Below the pieces are notes generated by a model. It was not told the DNA's origin and made no database searches. It saw nothing but the letters and a program-made list of their open reading frames with translations. Shown one piece after another: positions 1-6,710 of a DNA stretch of 13,600 nucleotides. The position numbers were made by a program, and so were the translations under genes. The DNA comes from an uncultured Bacillus sp. (GTDB taxonomy: Bacteria; Bacillota; Bacilli; Bacillales_B; DSM-18226), in the NCBI RefSeq assembly GCF_946478885.1, contig NZ_CAMLDX010000094.1:1-13600 (forward strand). Reading direction: 5' to 3'. How positions within the stretch are numbered: position 1 is the first letter of the stretch; the number at the start of each line of letters is the position of its first letter.

Positions 1-649
1 TGATAAATTCTGGATGCCGGGAATCTGTTTCGATTTTCTTACGTAAATTTTTTATGTGAGTATCAATGCTCCGTTCATATCCTTCAAAATAGGCTCCATC
101 TTCCTGTACCTTTTCCAGGAGATCAACTCTGCTAAAAACGCGGCCTGGATAACTGGCCATTGTATAAAGAAGTTTGTATTCAATGGGTGTCAGCATGGTT
201 ACTTCTCCATTCAGCACTACTTCCTTTTTTAGAGGATCAATGATTAATTTTCGATTATTAAAAATGAGTCTACTGGACACCTCCGTTTTATTAATCCTTC
301 GAAAAATCGCCTTCACTCGAATCACCACTTCTCTAGGACTAAAAGGCTTTTTCACATAGTCATCGGCACCAATCACCATGCCATTTATTAAATCTTCTTC
401 AGAAGATTTCGCAGTTAACATAATAATAGGAACATCGCTTTCTTTTCTAATCAGCCGACAGACTTCCTCTCCCGATATATCCGGCAGCATCAAATCTAAA
501 ATAAGCATATCCGGCCGGTGCTCCTTTGCCTTTTTTAAAGCCTCAATGCCATTTGATGCACAGATGCAGTTCCATCCCTCTTTTTCAAAATAAGCCTGTA
601 AAACTTCCAAGATCATTTCTTCATCATCAACTAAAAGAATTTTTACCAC
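1..649 (-). CDS. OmpR/PhoB-family response regulator (3' end outside window)
   Basis: DNA-binding response regulator of a two-component system. The 216 visible residues read as a receiver domain followed by a winged-helix DNA-binding domain. Receiver signature: acidic pair D8-D9, phosphoacceptor D52 in LILDLMLPD, T79 in MLTAK, and K101 in YVKKPF. The winged helix occupies about residues 125 to the end, with a recognition-helix stretch like SIDTHIKNLRKKIE. The start is GTG at 649-647, preceded by an AGGAGGGGG ribosome site about 8 nt upstream; no ATG fits the receiver start. About 10-15 C-terminal residues and probably the sensor kinase gene lie left of the window. It is transcribed away from the Met-rich protein gene at 785, and the tandem 11-bp repeats at 708-751 are the likely target. 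The signal is not identifiable; the neighbours hint at metal or envelope stress, which is inference. Confidence 0.93.
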   Translation of the reverse strand, partial: MVKILLVDDEEMILEVLQAYFEKEGWNCICASNGIEALKKAKEHRPDMLILDLMLPDISGEEVCRLIRKESDVPIIMLTAKSSEEDLINGMVIGADDYVKKPFSPREVVIRVKAIFRRINKTEVSSRLIFNNRKLIIDPLKKEVVLNGEVTMLTPIEYKLLYTMASYPGRVFSRVDLLEKVQEDGAYFEGYERSIDTHIKNLRKKIETDSRHPEFI

Positions 650-707
650 TTGGCCTACCCCCTCCTGTTTTTATTTTATCATCCTTAAGATTGGTAGTAG
701 AAATCTT

Positions 708-759
708 CATAACTTCCACATAACTTCTCCATAGGATCTCCATTTGTCAGCGATATGAT
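708..759 (+). promoter_or_regulatory. Tandem 11-bp direct repeats and activator-type promoter
   Basis: Four consecutive 11-bp units each begin with CAT: CATAACTTCCA (708-718), CATAACTTCTC (719-729), CATAGGATCTC (730-740) and CATTTGTCAGC (741-751). The first two match at 9 of 11 positions and the later ones degenerate. OmpR-family regulators typically bind direct repeats spaced by about one helical turn. A -10-like TATGAT lies at 754-759, but the matching -35 position (731-736, ATAGGA) is poor and sits inside the repeats, as expected for an activator-dependent promoter. Start of transcription would be near 766, giving a leader of about 20 nt. The site also lies about 60 bp upstream of the divergent regulator, so autoregulation is possible. 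Binding is inferred. Confidence 0.5.
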
Positions 760-784
760 GAAGAAAAGAAAGGAGATGGAGAAA

Positions 785-1063
785 ATGAAAAAGAAATTAG
801 CCATCGGAGTTTTAACAGGTGCCATTATTTTAGGAGGAGCAGGAACCTTTGCCTTTGCGGCGGCAAACGAAGATGCAAACGGTAATGGATTATTAAACTT
901 CGGGCAGATGAAACCATATATGGAAAAAATGCATCCTAATCTTTCTACAGAAGAATTAAAAGACATGTACGATTCATGCCATGGTGAAGGCGGCATGATG
1001 GAAAATGGCAGCACAAAAGGAATGATGGATGGCAGCAGAGAAAATATGATGAATAATTTATAG
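785..1063 (+). CDS. Small exported Met-rich protein, unknown function
   Basis: A 92-residue protein with an N-terminal signal peptide: a KKK start, a hydrophobic core at about residues 5-22, and an AFAAA cleavage region near residues 23-27. The mature part contains an NLLNFGQMKPYMEKMHPNLS segment, then SCHGEGGMM and a Met/Gly/Asn-rich tail with several Met pairs. I recall similar short Bacillus proteins that carry the doubtful automatic label FAD/FMN-containing dehydrogenase; nothing here suggests a flavin enzyme. Met, His and one Cys could bind a soft metal such as Cu(I), which is inference. ATG 785 is chosen because AGGAG (771-775) sits 9 nt upstream and the Lys-rich signal start follows; in-frame ATGs at 755 and 776 are worse. 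It is probably cotranscribed with the next small gene. Confidence 0.8.
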   Translation: MKKKLAIGVLTGAIILGGAGTFAFAAANEDANGNGLLNFGQMKPYMEKMHPNLSTEELKDMYDSCHGEGGMMENGSTKGMMDGSRENMMNNL

Positions 1064-1080
1064 TTAGGAGATGATATCTC

Positions 1081-1206
1081 ATGATGGGTGGATACGGATT
1101 TGGAATGATGGGATTCGATTTGCTAGGATGGATTATCAACCTATTTGCGATTGGAGCCGTAGTCTACCTTGCAGTGAAACTGGCATTACGAAAAAATAAA
1201 TCATAA
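1081..1206 (+). CDS. 41-residue single-span membrane peptide
   Basis: A short ORF encoding 41 residues: a Gly/Met/Phe-rich start (MMGGYGFGMMGFD), one hydrophobic helix at about residues 14-35, and a basic end (LRKNKS). It begins 17 nt after the stop of the preceding exported protein, with AGGAG at 1066-1070 ten nt upstream, so the two form one operon. It resembles the N-terminal half of small Bacillus membrane proteins that continue into a SHOCT domain, but no such domain is present. The ribosome site overlaps an inverted repeat GAGAT-GAT-ATCTC (1068-1080) that could partly mask it. Function unknown; real coding is supported by the ribosome site, membrane-helix composition and the terminator that follows. 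Confidence 0.65.
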   Translation: MMGGYGFGMMGFDLLGWIINLFAIGAVVYLAVKLALRKNKS

Positions 1207-1242
1207 CGGTTAAAGAAATTTCCCCTTACTAAATCAAATTTT

Positions 1243-1277
1243 ACAAAGGCATTGGAGGAACATTCCAATGCCTTTGT
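1243..1277 (+). terminator. Shared intrinsic terminator between convergent units
   Basis: A perfect 14-bp stem, ACAAAGGCATTGGA paired with TCCAATGCCTTTGT, with a 7-nt loop. It lies 36 nt after the small membrane peptide and 17 nt beyond the stop of the convergent 4Fe-4S gene. T-rich sequence follows on the plus strand (TTATGGTTTATTTT) and on the minus strand (TAAAATTTGATTT), so it can serve both directions. Confidence 0.85.
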
Positions 1278-1294
1278 TATGGTTTATTTTAACA

Positions 1295-2680
1295 TTAAAC
1301 TCTGTGCATCATCGGTAATGAGAATAAGTAGATGTTAGCCACCATTAAGAATACCATGAATGCATAATATGGAGCTAATTGTTTAAATGAACCCTTATTA
1401 CCAATGCGGTAGACTGTATACATGGAGCCAACAAAGCCAAGTAAAACAACTGCATATTGAATCCACTGAACAGTTGAGCCGGATAATAAACTTAAATCGC
1501 CGCTCATTTTTGCTCCAAACAGCCCGGCTGTATTAAACCAGATTGCCTTTCCTTCTGTGATAATATGGAAAAGGTTATGTGCCAAGTGGCCGGCTAAGTC
1601 TAATGGAATAATCGCATATCCAAAGCGGATAAAGTGTTCTTTTACCTTATCAGCATTTCCATTTAATAAAATAGCTAATTTAGATGTTCCTAATAATAGA
1701 AGGATTGGAAGAATCATCGAAATGACAAAAGCAACCGTAAAGTTTACCGTATAATTCGCTGTACCCGTAAAGGTGCCGATGACCTTTAAAATATCTTCCC
1801 ATATTTCGAGCATCGTAATGTTTTGTACAAAAACAATCCCCATAATGACCGCTGCAAGTGATGCATGTTCAAGCTTTGGCTTTTTAATCAACCATAATTC
1901 TTTGGTCAGTTTACGAGGTGAAATTCTAATTGAATTATTTGGACATGATTTCACACAATTTCCGCATAAATTACAATCAGCGCTAGAGTCCATCGTTCTA
2001 ACATACTGGAACATCGGACAGCCTTCTGCCTTTTCACTGCCTTTAAAACAAGATTGCGTTTTACATGTACGGCACTTTTCCGGCGTTCCTCTTAATTCCA
2101 GCATCCCAGCACGTGAATAGTTTCCCGCTAACCCGCCAAGGAAGCAAAGGTTTTTACAAAAAGTACGTCTTTCATACAACACAGAAGTGATAACGACCAT
2201 CGTAACAAGAATAAGCAGCAAATATCCCGAACCTCTTGGTGATTCCACGACCCCCCACACATGGTCGCTCCAGGTAATCATGATAAAGAATAAGTCAATT
2301 AACCAAATGCCATACTTTTTCAAGAATTTCGGTGTCGGCTTTTCACTGCCGGCAAATTTTCTGACCAAATCACTCAGCTTTCCAAACGGACATACCGTAC
2401 ACCAAAATCGCGCTGCCACAATAAATAGGACAGGAATAATCGGCCACCATAATACCCATACCATCGATGTCCCAAAATTCTTACTTGGATTCACCGTACC
2501 GATTACTAATTCATAAACAATAATGGAAAATACAACAAAAGCGGCCCATTGAAAAATTCCTGGATACCATCTGCTTTGAATAAATCTCTTAATAGTCGGA
2601 ATATCCAATAAATTAAAGGGGTGTTTTTCCTCGTTTATTTTCAGTTGTGGCTCTTTAATGTCTTTTTCCGGCATCGACAT
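1295..2680 (-). CDS. NosR/NapH-like polytopic 4Fe-4S membrane protein
   Basis: A 461-residue integral membrane protein with about nine to ten hydrophobic segments and cytoplasmic Fe-S motifs, as in the C-terminal part of NosR, in NapH and in CcoG/RdxA-type proteins that pass electrons across or along the membrane. Visible ligands: C94-T-V-C97-P-F-G-K, C175-xxx-C179, a set C203, C206, C211, C221, and a classic ferredoxin motif C236, C239, C242, C246-P. A later helix carries H365, H368 and H372, a possible haem or metal site. The first gene of the unit encodes a His-rich anchored protein; this start (ATG 2680) lies inside that gene, a 26-nt overlap that suggests translational coupling, with a weak site GAAGGTG upstream. 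Electron donor and acceptor are unknown. Copper reduction or respiratory electron delivery are both possible; neither is shown. Confidence 0.88.
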   Translation of the reverse strand: MSMPEKDIKEPQLKINEEKHPFNLLDIPTIKRFIQSRWYPGIFQWAAFVVFSIIVYELVIGTVNPSKNFGTSMVWVLWWPIIPVLFIVAARFWCTVCPFGKLSDLVRKFAGSEKPTPKFLKKYGIWLIDLFFIMITWSDHVWGVVESPRGSGYLLLILVTMVVITSVLYERRTFCKNLCFLGGLAGNYSRAGMLELRGTPEKCRTCKTQSCFKGSEKAEGCPMFQYVRTMDSSADCNLCGNCVKSCPNNSIRISPRKLTKELWLIKKPKLEHASLAAVIMGIVFVQNITMLEIWEDILKVIGTFTGTANYTVNFTVAFVISMILPILLLLGTSKLAILLNGNADKVKEHFIRFGYAIIPLDLAGHLAHNLFHIITEGKAIWFNTAGLFGAKMSGDLSLLSGSTVQWIQYAVVLLGFVGSMYTVYRIGNKGSFKQLAPYYAFMVFLMVANIYLFSLPMMHRV

Positions 2681-3089
2681 TCAGTTTCACCTTCTTTCTT
2701 AATCTTTTATTCCATAATCCTGCCGCTAGAAATGACAAATTAATGACTCCAAATACACTCAGTACTGTATAATTTGGCGGTGTTTCTTCGATAACTTTTC
2801 CTCCATGCCCATGGCTTCCTTCCGCATTCGTATCATTATGTTCAGATACCTCTTCCCCGCTTGAACCATGATCAGACTCATTGTGCACAGAACCATCCGT
2901 CATATCCATCATTTCACTATGCTCCTCAGGTGTCATTGTATGACCCTCATGAGATACCCCCCCGCCTTGTTCTTCATTCATAAACATTTCAACATCCTCT
3001 GACACCTTGTTTGAATGCCCCTCATCAGCAAGGGCGTATGAGGCTGGGAGTAACAATAAAAGCACTAAAGAAATTATTTTCATTCTCAC
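2655..3089 (-). CDS. His-rich exported protein with C-terminal membrane anchor
   Basis: A 144-residue protein with three parts: a signal peptide (to about residue 21, cleavage after LA in SYALADEG), an acidic outer segment at about 22-103 with nine His and six Met spread through motifs such as EGHTM, EEHSEMMDM and SHGHGG, and one membrane helix at about 106-126 followed by a basic cytoplasmic tail. Composition suggests extracytoplasmic binding of Cu, Zn or Ni ions; no known family is recognised. GTG 3089 is preferred as the start because GGCGGTG lies 7 nt before it; ATG 3083 would be 13 nt away. Its last codons overlap the start of the 4Fe-4S protein gene, so the two products probably work together: a metal-loading outer domain beside a redox-active membrane protein is a reasonable inference. 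Confidence 0.82.
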   Translation of the reverse strand: MRMKIISLVLLLLLPASYALADEGHSNKVSEDVEMFMNEEQGGGVSHEGHTMTPEEHSEMMDMTDGSVHNESDHGSSGEEVSEHNDTNAEGSHGHGGKVIEETPPNYTVLSVFGVINLSFLAAGLWNKRLRKKVKLNVDAGKRH

Positions 3090-3104
3090 ATTGCTTCACC
3101 GCCT

Positions 3105-3119
3105 TTTATCTTTGATAAA
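3105..3119 (-). promoter_or_regulatory. Palindrome next to the ribosome site of the His-rich gene
   Basis: A 15-bp perfect palindrome, TTTATC-TTT-GATAAA, just upstream of the GGCGGTG ribosome site. It could be a repressor operator or only AT-rich chance. Further upstream AGTGAGAT occurs twice, 10 bp apart (3207-3214 and 3217-3224). No convincing sigma-A promoter was found for this unit. Confidence 0.25.
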
Positions 3120-3256
3120 AAAACTACTTCTTGAAATGAACATTCTAAATCTAATTGAAATCTTTGCAGAATCTATGAATTTTAATGGTATTGTTTTTGT
3201 CTATGGAGTGAGATGAAGTGAGATAAATCGCTCCAATAGAAATAATGGTTAACAAA

Positions 3257-3294
3257 TTTAAAGTGGCCCCTATTTTAATAGAGACCACTTTAAA
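3257..3294 (-). terminator. Terminator-like hairpin after the Asp-box lipoprotein
   Basis: An imperfect stem of up to 18 bp: the outer TTTAAAGTGG pairs with CCACTTTAAA, and the inner part continues with two mismatches around a very short loop. On the minus strand it follows the lipoprotein stop at 3347 by about 50 nt, and the run after it is T-rich but short. It separates the lipoprotein gene from the His-rich/4Fe-4S unit. Confidence 0.65.
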
Positions 3295-3346
3295 AAGATC
3301 TTTTCTTTAAACAATTATTAAAAAGAATTGAATGCTTAGTTATTCG

Positions 3347-4288
3347 TTATTTGTTTTTCAATTTACCTTTATCCATCAAAGTCTCCCAATTCTGTCCGCC
3401 ATCTTCACTGATCAAAAGATTATTTTCAAAGGTAATGGCCGCCATTTTTTTAGGCTGCTCAGGATGGATAGCAAAGTAGGCAACTGCATCTTTTCCAAGA
3501 TCAAGGCCAGTCTTTTCCCAAGTGACTCCATTATCTTTACTAATCATCATTCCTACTTCTTCTTTAGTTATAGAGTAACTGACTAATTCTGAAGTACCTG
3601 GTTTAACAGTAAAGGCTGTAATTAAACGCTTACCATCCGTTACTTTCCACGTTTTTCCCCCATCCTCTGAACGATAGACGCCTTGATTCGTCCCCGCAAG
3701 CAATACGTTTTCATCATTTGGCAGTGACAACAGAGTGTAAATACCATGCAAGTCCTCAGATAAACCAGTTGAGTTTACATTCACCCAGTTTTCCCCTTTA
3801 TCAGTACTTTTGTATATTCCAGTTTTGTAATCACCTGTTTCCATTTGAATAACACCGAACAAAAGGTTAGGGTTTGACTCATTAGCAGCTAGAATATGAA
3901 AATCTACTTCTCCAAGTAAAGACTTAGAATTCCAGGCCTCTCCATTGTTTTTGCTTTCCATTAGACCAAGGGGGTCTGGCAAATCAGTATTTGGTCCAGG
4001 ATGTCCGCTTGTCAGCATCGTTCCATCAGACAAAATTTGAAATCCCATAAAATCAAAATCAGTATCCCCAACAACAGACCACTTCTCTCCTTGATCTTTT
4101 GTTGTTATTAACCCTTCGTGAGAAGCCATATAAATTGAATCATCTTTTGTGTAGGCCAGCCCATGAACATGTTCTACTGTATATTGACTGTCCAGTGTTT
4201 TAGATTCTTTTTTATCATCATTTGAACTACATGCTGAAACAAGTAACACTGTCATGATCATTCCAGCCAAAATCTTAGATTTCTTCAT
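3347..4288 (-). CDS. Asp-box beta-propeller lipoprotein (F510_1955-like)
   Basis: A 313-residue lipoprotein. The signal peptide ends in lipobox LVSAC (C20), so the protein is probably anchored to the outer face of the membrane. Six Asp-box (BNR-type, SxDxGxxW) repeats are visible near residues 62-70, 111-119, 160-168, 206-214, 250-257 and 293-301 (for example STDKGENW and SEDGGKTW), predicting a sialidase-like beta-propeller. I recall this family as 'F510_1955 family glycosylhydrolase', but the catalytic residues of sialidases are not evident and a binding or assembly role is equally likely. An HVHGLAY motif near residue 40 is notable. ATG 4288 begins the signal peptide; an in-frame TTG at 4309 would overlap the likely ribosome site GGAGGG (4303-4308). 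It sits upstream of the His-rich/4Fe-4S unit in the same direction but is separated by a terminator. Confidence 0.85.
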   Translation of the reverse strand: MKKSKILAGMIMTVLLVSACSSNDDKKESKTLDSQYTVEHVHGLAYTKDDSIYMASHEGLITTKDQGEKWSVVGDTDFDFMGFQILSDGTMLTSGHPGPNTDLPDPLGLMESKNNGEAWNSKSLLGEVDFHILAANESNPNLLFGVIQMETGDYKTGIYKSTDKGENWVNVNSTGLSEDLHGIYTLLSLPNDENVLLAGTNQGVYRSEDGGKTWKVTDGKRLITAFTVKPGTSELVSYSITKEEVGMMISKDNGVTWEKTGLDLGKDAVAYFAIHPEQPKKMAAITFENNLLISEDGGQNWETLMDKGKLKNK

Positions 4289-4440
4289 TCCTCTTTTCCC
4301 GCCCTCCAATGTCTCATCTCTTTTCTAAGGAATATTTTCCAAACAGTACAACCTTATCCTTTGTATAACCACTACCTGTTATTACCCAATATTTTTAGGA
4401 TATTAAAATAGTTTGCAGAAAGTATGCAGAAATATAAAGA

Positions 4441-4560
4441 AAACTCTCCGATTGGCGAGCCTGAAAGGCGAAGACAGAGGCGTATGTTGCACTTATACTG
4501 ATTTCCTAAAAATTGCAACTACGTCGAGATACTTCTTCGCAGCAATTTTATGCTTTCTTA
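4441..4560. other. Structured non-coding block, possible RNA or dispersed repeat
   Basis: Between the methyltransferase and the lipoprotein genes about 270 nt hold no convincing gene. Within them, about 120 nt is more GC-rich than the surroundings and has nested inverted repeats: GCCT-gaa-AGGC (4459-4469), inside a CTCT/AGAG-like closing pair, and GTTGCA (4486-4491) with TGCAAC (4514-4519), followed by a CGA/TCG-containing segment. Short ORFs exist in both directions but none has a ribosome site. It gave an impression of familiarity from other Bacillus intergenic regions, which I cannot verify. It could be a small RNA, a dispersed repeat, or the 3' region of the methyltransferase mRNA. Confidence 0.3.
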
Positions 4561-4578
4561 TCAGTGTAACAAAACCTT

Positions 4579-5196
4579 TTATTCTTTATTTGGTTTCAAT
4601 TCTATGGAATTGATAATAGAACCCATGAAAAGTGATTTTGTTTCAATTTTTAATCCCAGGAGTTCTATCATTTTTATTGTTTCTCTATTTATATTGGCAC
4701 CCCATAATCTCACAGTTAAAGGATTCAGTATATCCATCACGATACCAACCAACTCGTTATCGCTTCTCACATGTTCCAACATAAAAATACGTCCAGTTGG
4801 TTTACATATCCTTTGCAGCTCCTTTAATCCAGCCAATGGGTCTGGAACGGAACAAAATACACATGTCGATACAATTGAATCAAATGTATTATCAGCGAAA
4901 GGCAAATCTTGAATATCTTCTTCCATTAATTCAATGGGAAAAGGGAAATTTCCCGTTGATACCTTTTCCTCAGCATGCTTTAACATTCCTTTACTAAAAT
5001 CAATACCCGTTAAGGAATGAATTTGACTAGGATAATAAGGTAAATTTGCTCCCGTACCAATCCCTGCTTCAAGCACTTTTCCGGAAACATTTGATAGTAA
5101 ATTTTTCCTCCATTCTGCTTTTATCATCCGATCCATGATCTCATATATGCTGGAGATACGATTATAGCGTTTTTTAATTTTTTCATTCATATTCAA
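4579..5196 (-). CDS. Class I SAM-dependent methyltransferase
   Basis: A 205-residue soluble enzyme of the UbiE/PmtA-like group (methyltransferase type 11 fold). The SAM-binding motif I is VLEAGIGTGANL (41-52), followed by the acidic strand end D66 in TGIDFS, motif DIQDLPF (94-100), STCVFCSVPDP (110-120) and the post-motif GRIFMLEH (135-142). The C-terminal part resembles small phosphatidylethanolamine N-methyltransferase-like proteins, but the substrate cannot be read from sequence. The TTG at 5196 lies 6 nt after AGGTGA; the in-frame ATG at 5190 is 12 nt after it, so the TTG start is slightly favoured. It stands alone between the non-coding block and the decayed region. AGAAAGTATGCA occurs on both sides (4417-4428 and 5251-5262), probably by chance. 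Confidence 0.85.
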   Translation of the reverse strand: MNMNEKIKKRYNRISSIYEIMDRMIKAEWRKNLLSNVSGKVLEAGIGTGANLPYYPSQIHSLTGIDFSKGMLKHAEEKVSTGNFPFPIELMEEDIQDLPFADNTFDSIVSTCVFCSVPDPLAGLKELQRICKPTGRIFMLEHVRSDNELVGIVMDILNPLTVRLWGANINRETIKMIELLGLKIETKSLFMGSIINSIELKPNKE

Positions 5197-5320
5197 CAGT
5201 AATCACCTAACTTTACTTTTACTTCCTTTTAGTTTCTCATTTAGTTATGAAGAAAGTATGCATATCTCCTAATATCGAATGATCGCTTATTAATCAGGAA
5301 AATTTATCCATATTACTTAG

Positions 5321-5848
5321 GAGAAGGCTTTTGAGCTTATCATTAGTGAAATGTTGAAAATCCATGAACGCTTTGGAAACTTTCTTCCTTTTGCTTTATT
5401 TAAAGGTTCCGGGAATATAGGGATACATCATTATGTATCGGATGATTTTTTTTCTAGTATTGGTGAAACAACACGGATTGTTGGTTCTTCATCCTTTTCA
5501 GCTGGGTTTCAAGCCATTCAATCTGATTTTGGTGCTGTAAGGATGTCAGATCCTTCTACTATAGAGGAAGCTCCAATCATCATGATATGGGGTGCCAATC
5601 CTGTGGCAACCAATATCCATCTTATTCCTTTTATCATTTATGCAAAAATGAAAGGGGAAAAGGTTGTCGTCGACCCAATTTATACCCAGCTAGCCGACTT
5701 ATACATTCAACTGCACCCAGGCACAGATGGAACGTTGCCGACTTTGGCTAACAACTCACTTTGTAATCTCATTAATTGTTTTAGTCATTTTGTTATTTCC
5801 CCCTTTCTACTTAATAAAGAGAGATTAAAAATTAAAAATAAACCTTAA
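5321..5848 (+). pseudogene. Internal fragment of a molybdopterin oxidoreductase
   Basis: The reading frame from 5321 (after a stop at 5318-5320) carries an internal piece of a molybdopterin/formate-dehydrogenase-like catalytic subunit. Recognisable segments: AFELIISEMLKIHERFG, FKGSGNIGIHHY, IIMIWGANPVATNIHLIPF, VVVDPIYTQLADLYIQL and HPGTDGTL. Such subunits are usually about 650-800 residues; here only some 140 in the middle remain. The N-terminal Fe-S/start region is missing and homology ends near 5745, after which the frame continues into unrelated low-complexity residues before a TAA at 5846. No ribosome site precedes the in-frame ATG at 5351. This is a deletion remnant, not a functional enzyme. 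Confidence 0.75.
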
Positions 5849-5904
5849 ATGAATTTATTTTTTTAAAAACTTTTCACTTTTATTAATAGAACGGAGGTTT
5901 TCAG

Positions 5905-6685
5905 ATGGCTTTTAACAAACCGTTATTTCTTAAATTACTAGGTGAAGAAACATTTATAAAAAAGGTCAAATGGTATGATGAGATTGAATCAAGTCAGGAT
6001 GTTATAAAGTTAGAAATTTTAGAGACTAATGAGTTTCCCACTTTAATTGGAGCGGAGGATATGAAAAATGCTAGAGGGCAATATACGAGGGAATTTATTA
6101 TTTCAAAAGGAAATGGACTATATTTTTCTATTGCTATTCCCAAAAAGAACATTCTTAATATCATACAGCACACCAAATTAATCATGGCTATTTCTATCGC
6201 AAGTGCTATTAAAAAGGGACCCAGCTAAACATAAAAATAAAATTCCCTAATGATATCTACTTAGGAACAAAAAAATATGTGGAGTTTTAATAGAAGAATT
6301 TAAAATTACAAAAAATAAAAGCTTTCTTATTATTGGAGTAGGCTTGAATGTAAATAATAAAAGCCTTCCGCTAAGTATAAGCAAAATAGCTACTTCATTA
6401 AAAATCGATTCCGGGAACGACCTTTCTCGCGAACAAATATGCGCCAACATCATTAAACAGTTTACAGAAAATATTCTTAGGTATGAATCATCAGGATTTA
6501 ATTTTATAAATGAAGAGTTTTCAAAACATAGCGTTCTCCATTTTATTGGAAAATTAAAAAGCGAGGAAATCATTAATTGAGAATTTGTAGGATTAACTGA
6601 TAAAGGGTATTTAATAGTTTTCTCTAAGGAAAAGCAGCAACACTATACATTTTATTATAGTGATCTAGTCAAAATATATAAATAA
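5905..6685 (+). pseudogene. Biotin-protein-ligase-like gene broken by two frameshifts and a stop
   Basis: Joined across three frames this reads as a catalytic biotin (or lipoate) ligase of the BirA type without the N-terminal DNA-binding domain. Motifs in order: KWYDEIESSQDVIK, an ARGQYTREF version of the ATP-binding GRGR loop, GNGLYFSIAIP, KFPNDIYLGTKK (usual form KWPND), then CGVLIEEFK, SFLIIGVGLNVNNK, and a C-terminal domain ending EFVGLTDKGYL...LVKIYK with TAA at 6683-6685. Damage: one base missing near 6217 (VTQL recovered if restored), one missing in the A7 run near 6268-6276, and an in-frame TGA at 6578-6580. The GGAGG site 8 nt before ATG 5905 is intact. The next gene starts 25 nt downstream, so it was an operon. 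With two indels at or near homopolymers, sequencing error is possible, though the TGA argues for decay. Confidence 0.75.
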
Positions 6686-6710
6686 TACCTATTCAGGAGG
6701 TCTATTTAAC

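Noticed and set aside
3007..3586. Plus-strand ORFs opposite the His-rich and lipoprotein genes.
   Set aside because: They are antisense shadows of well-supported genes and lack ribosome sites.
4413..4613. 66-codon ORF on the plus strand overlapping the non-coding block.
   Set aside because: No ribosome site, no recognisable composition, and it runs into the convergent methyltransferase gene.
4417..5262. Direct repeat AGAAAGTATGCA on both sides of the methyltransferase (4417-4428 and 5251-5262), as if a target duplication.
   Set aside because: In 13.6 kb of AT-rich DNA a few 12-mers are expected to repeat by chance, and no transposon ends or transposase accompany it.
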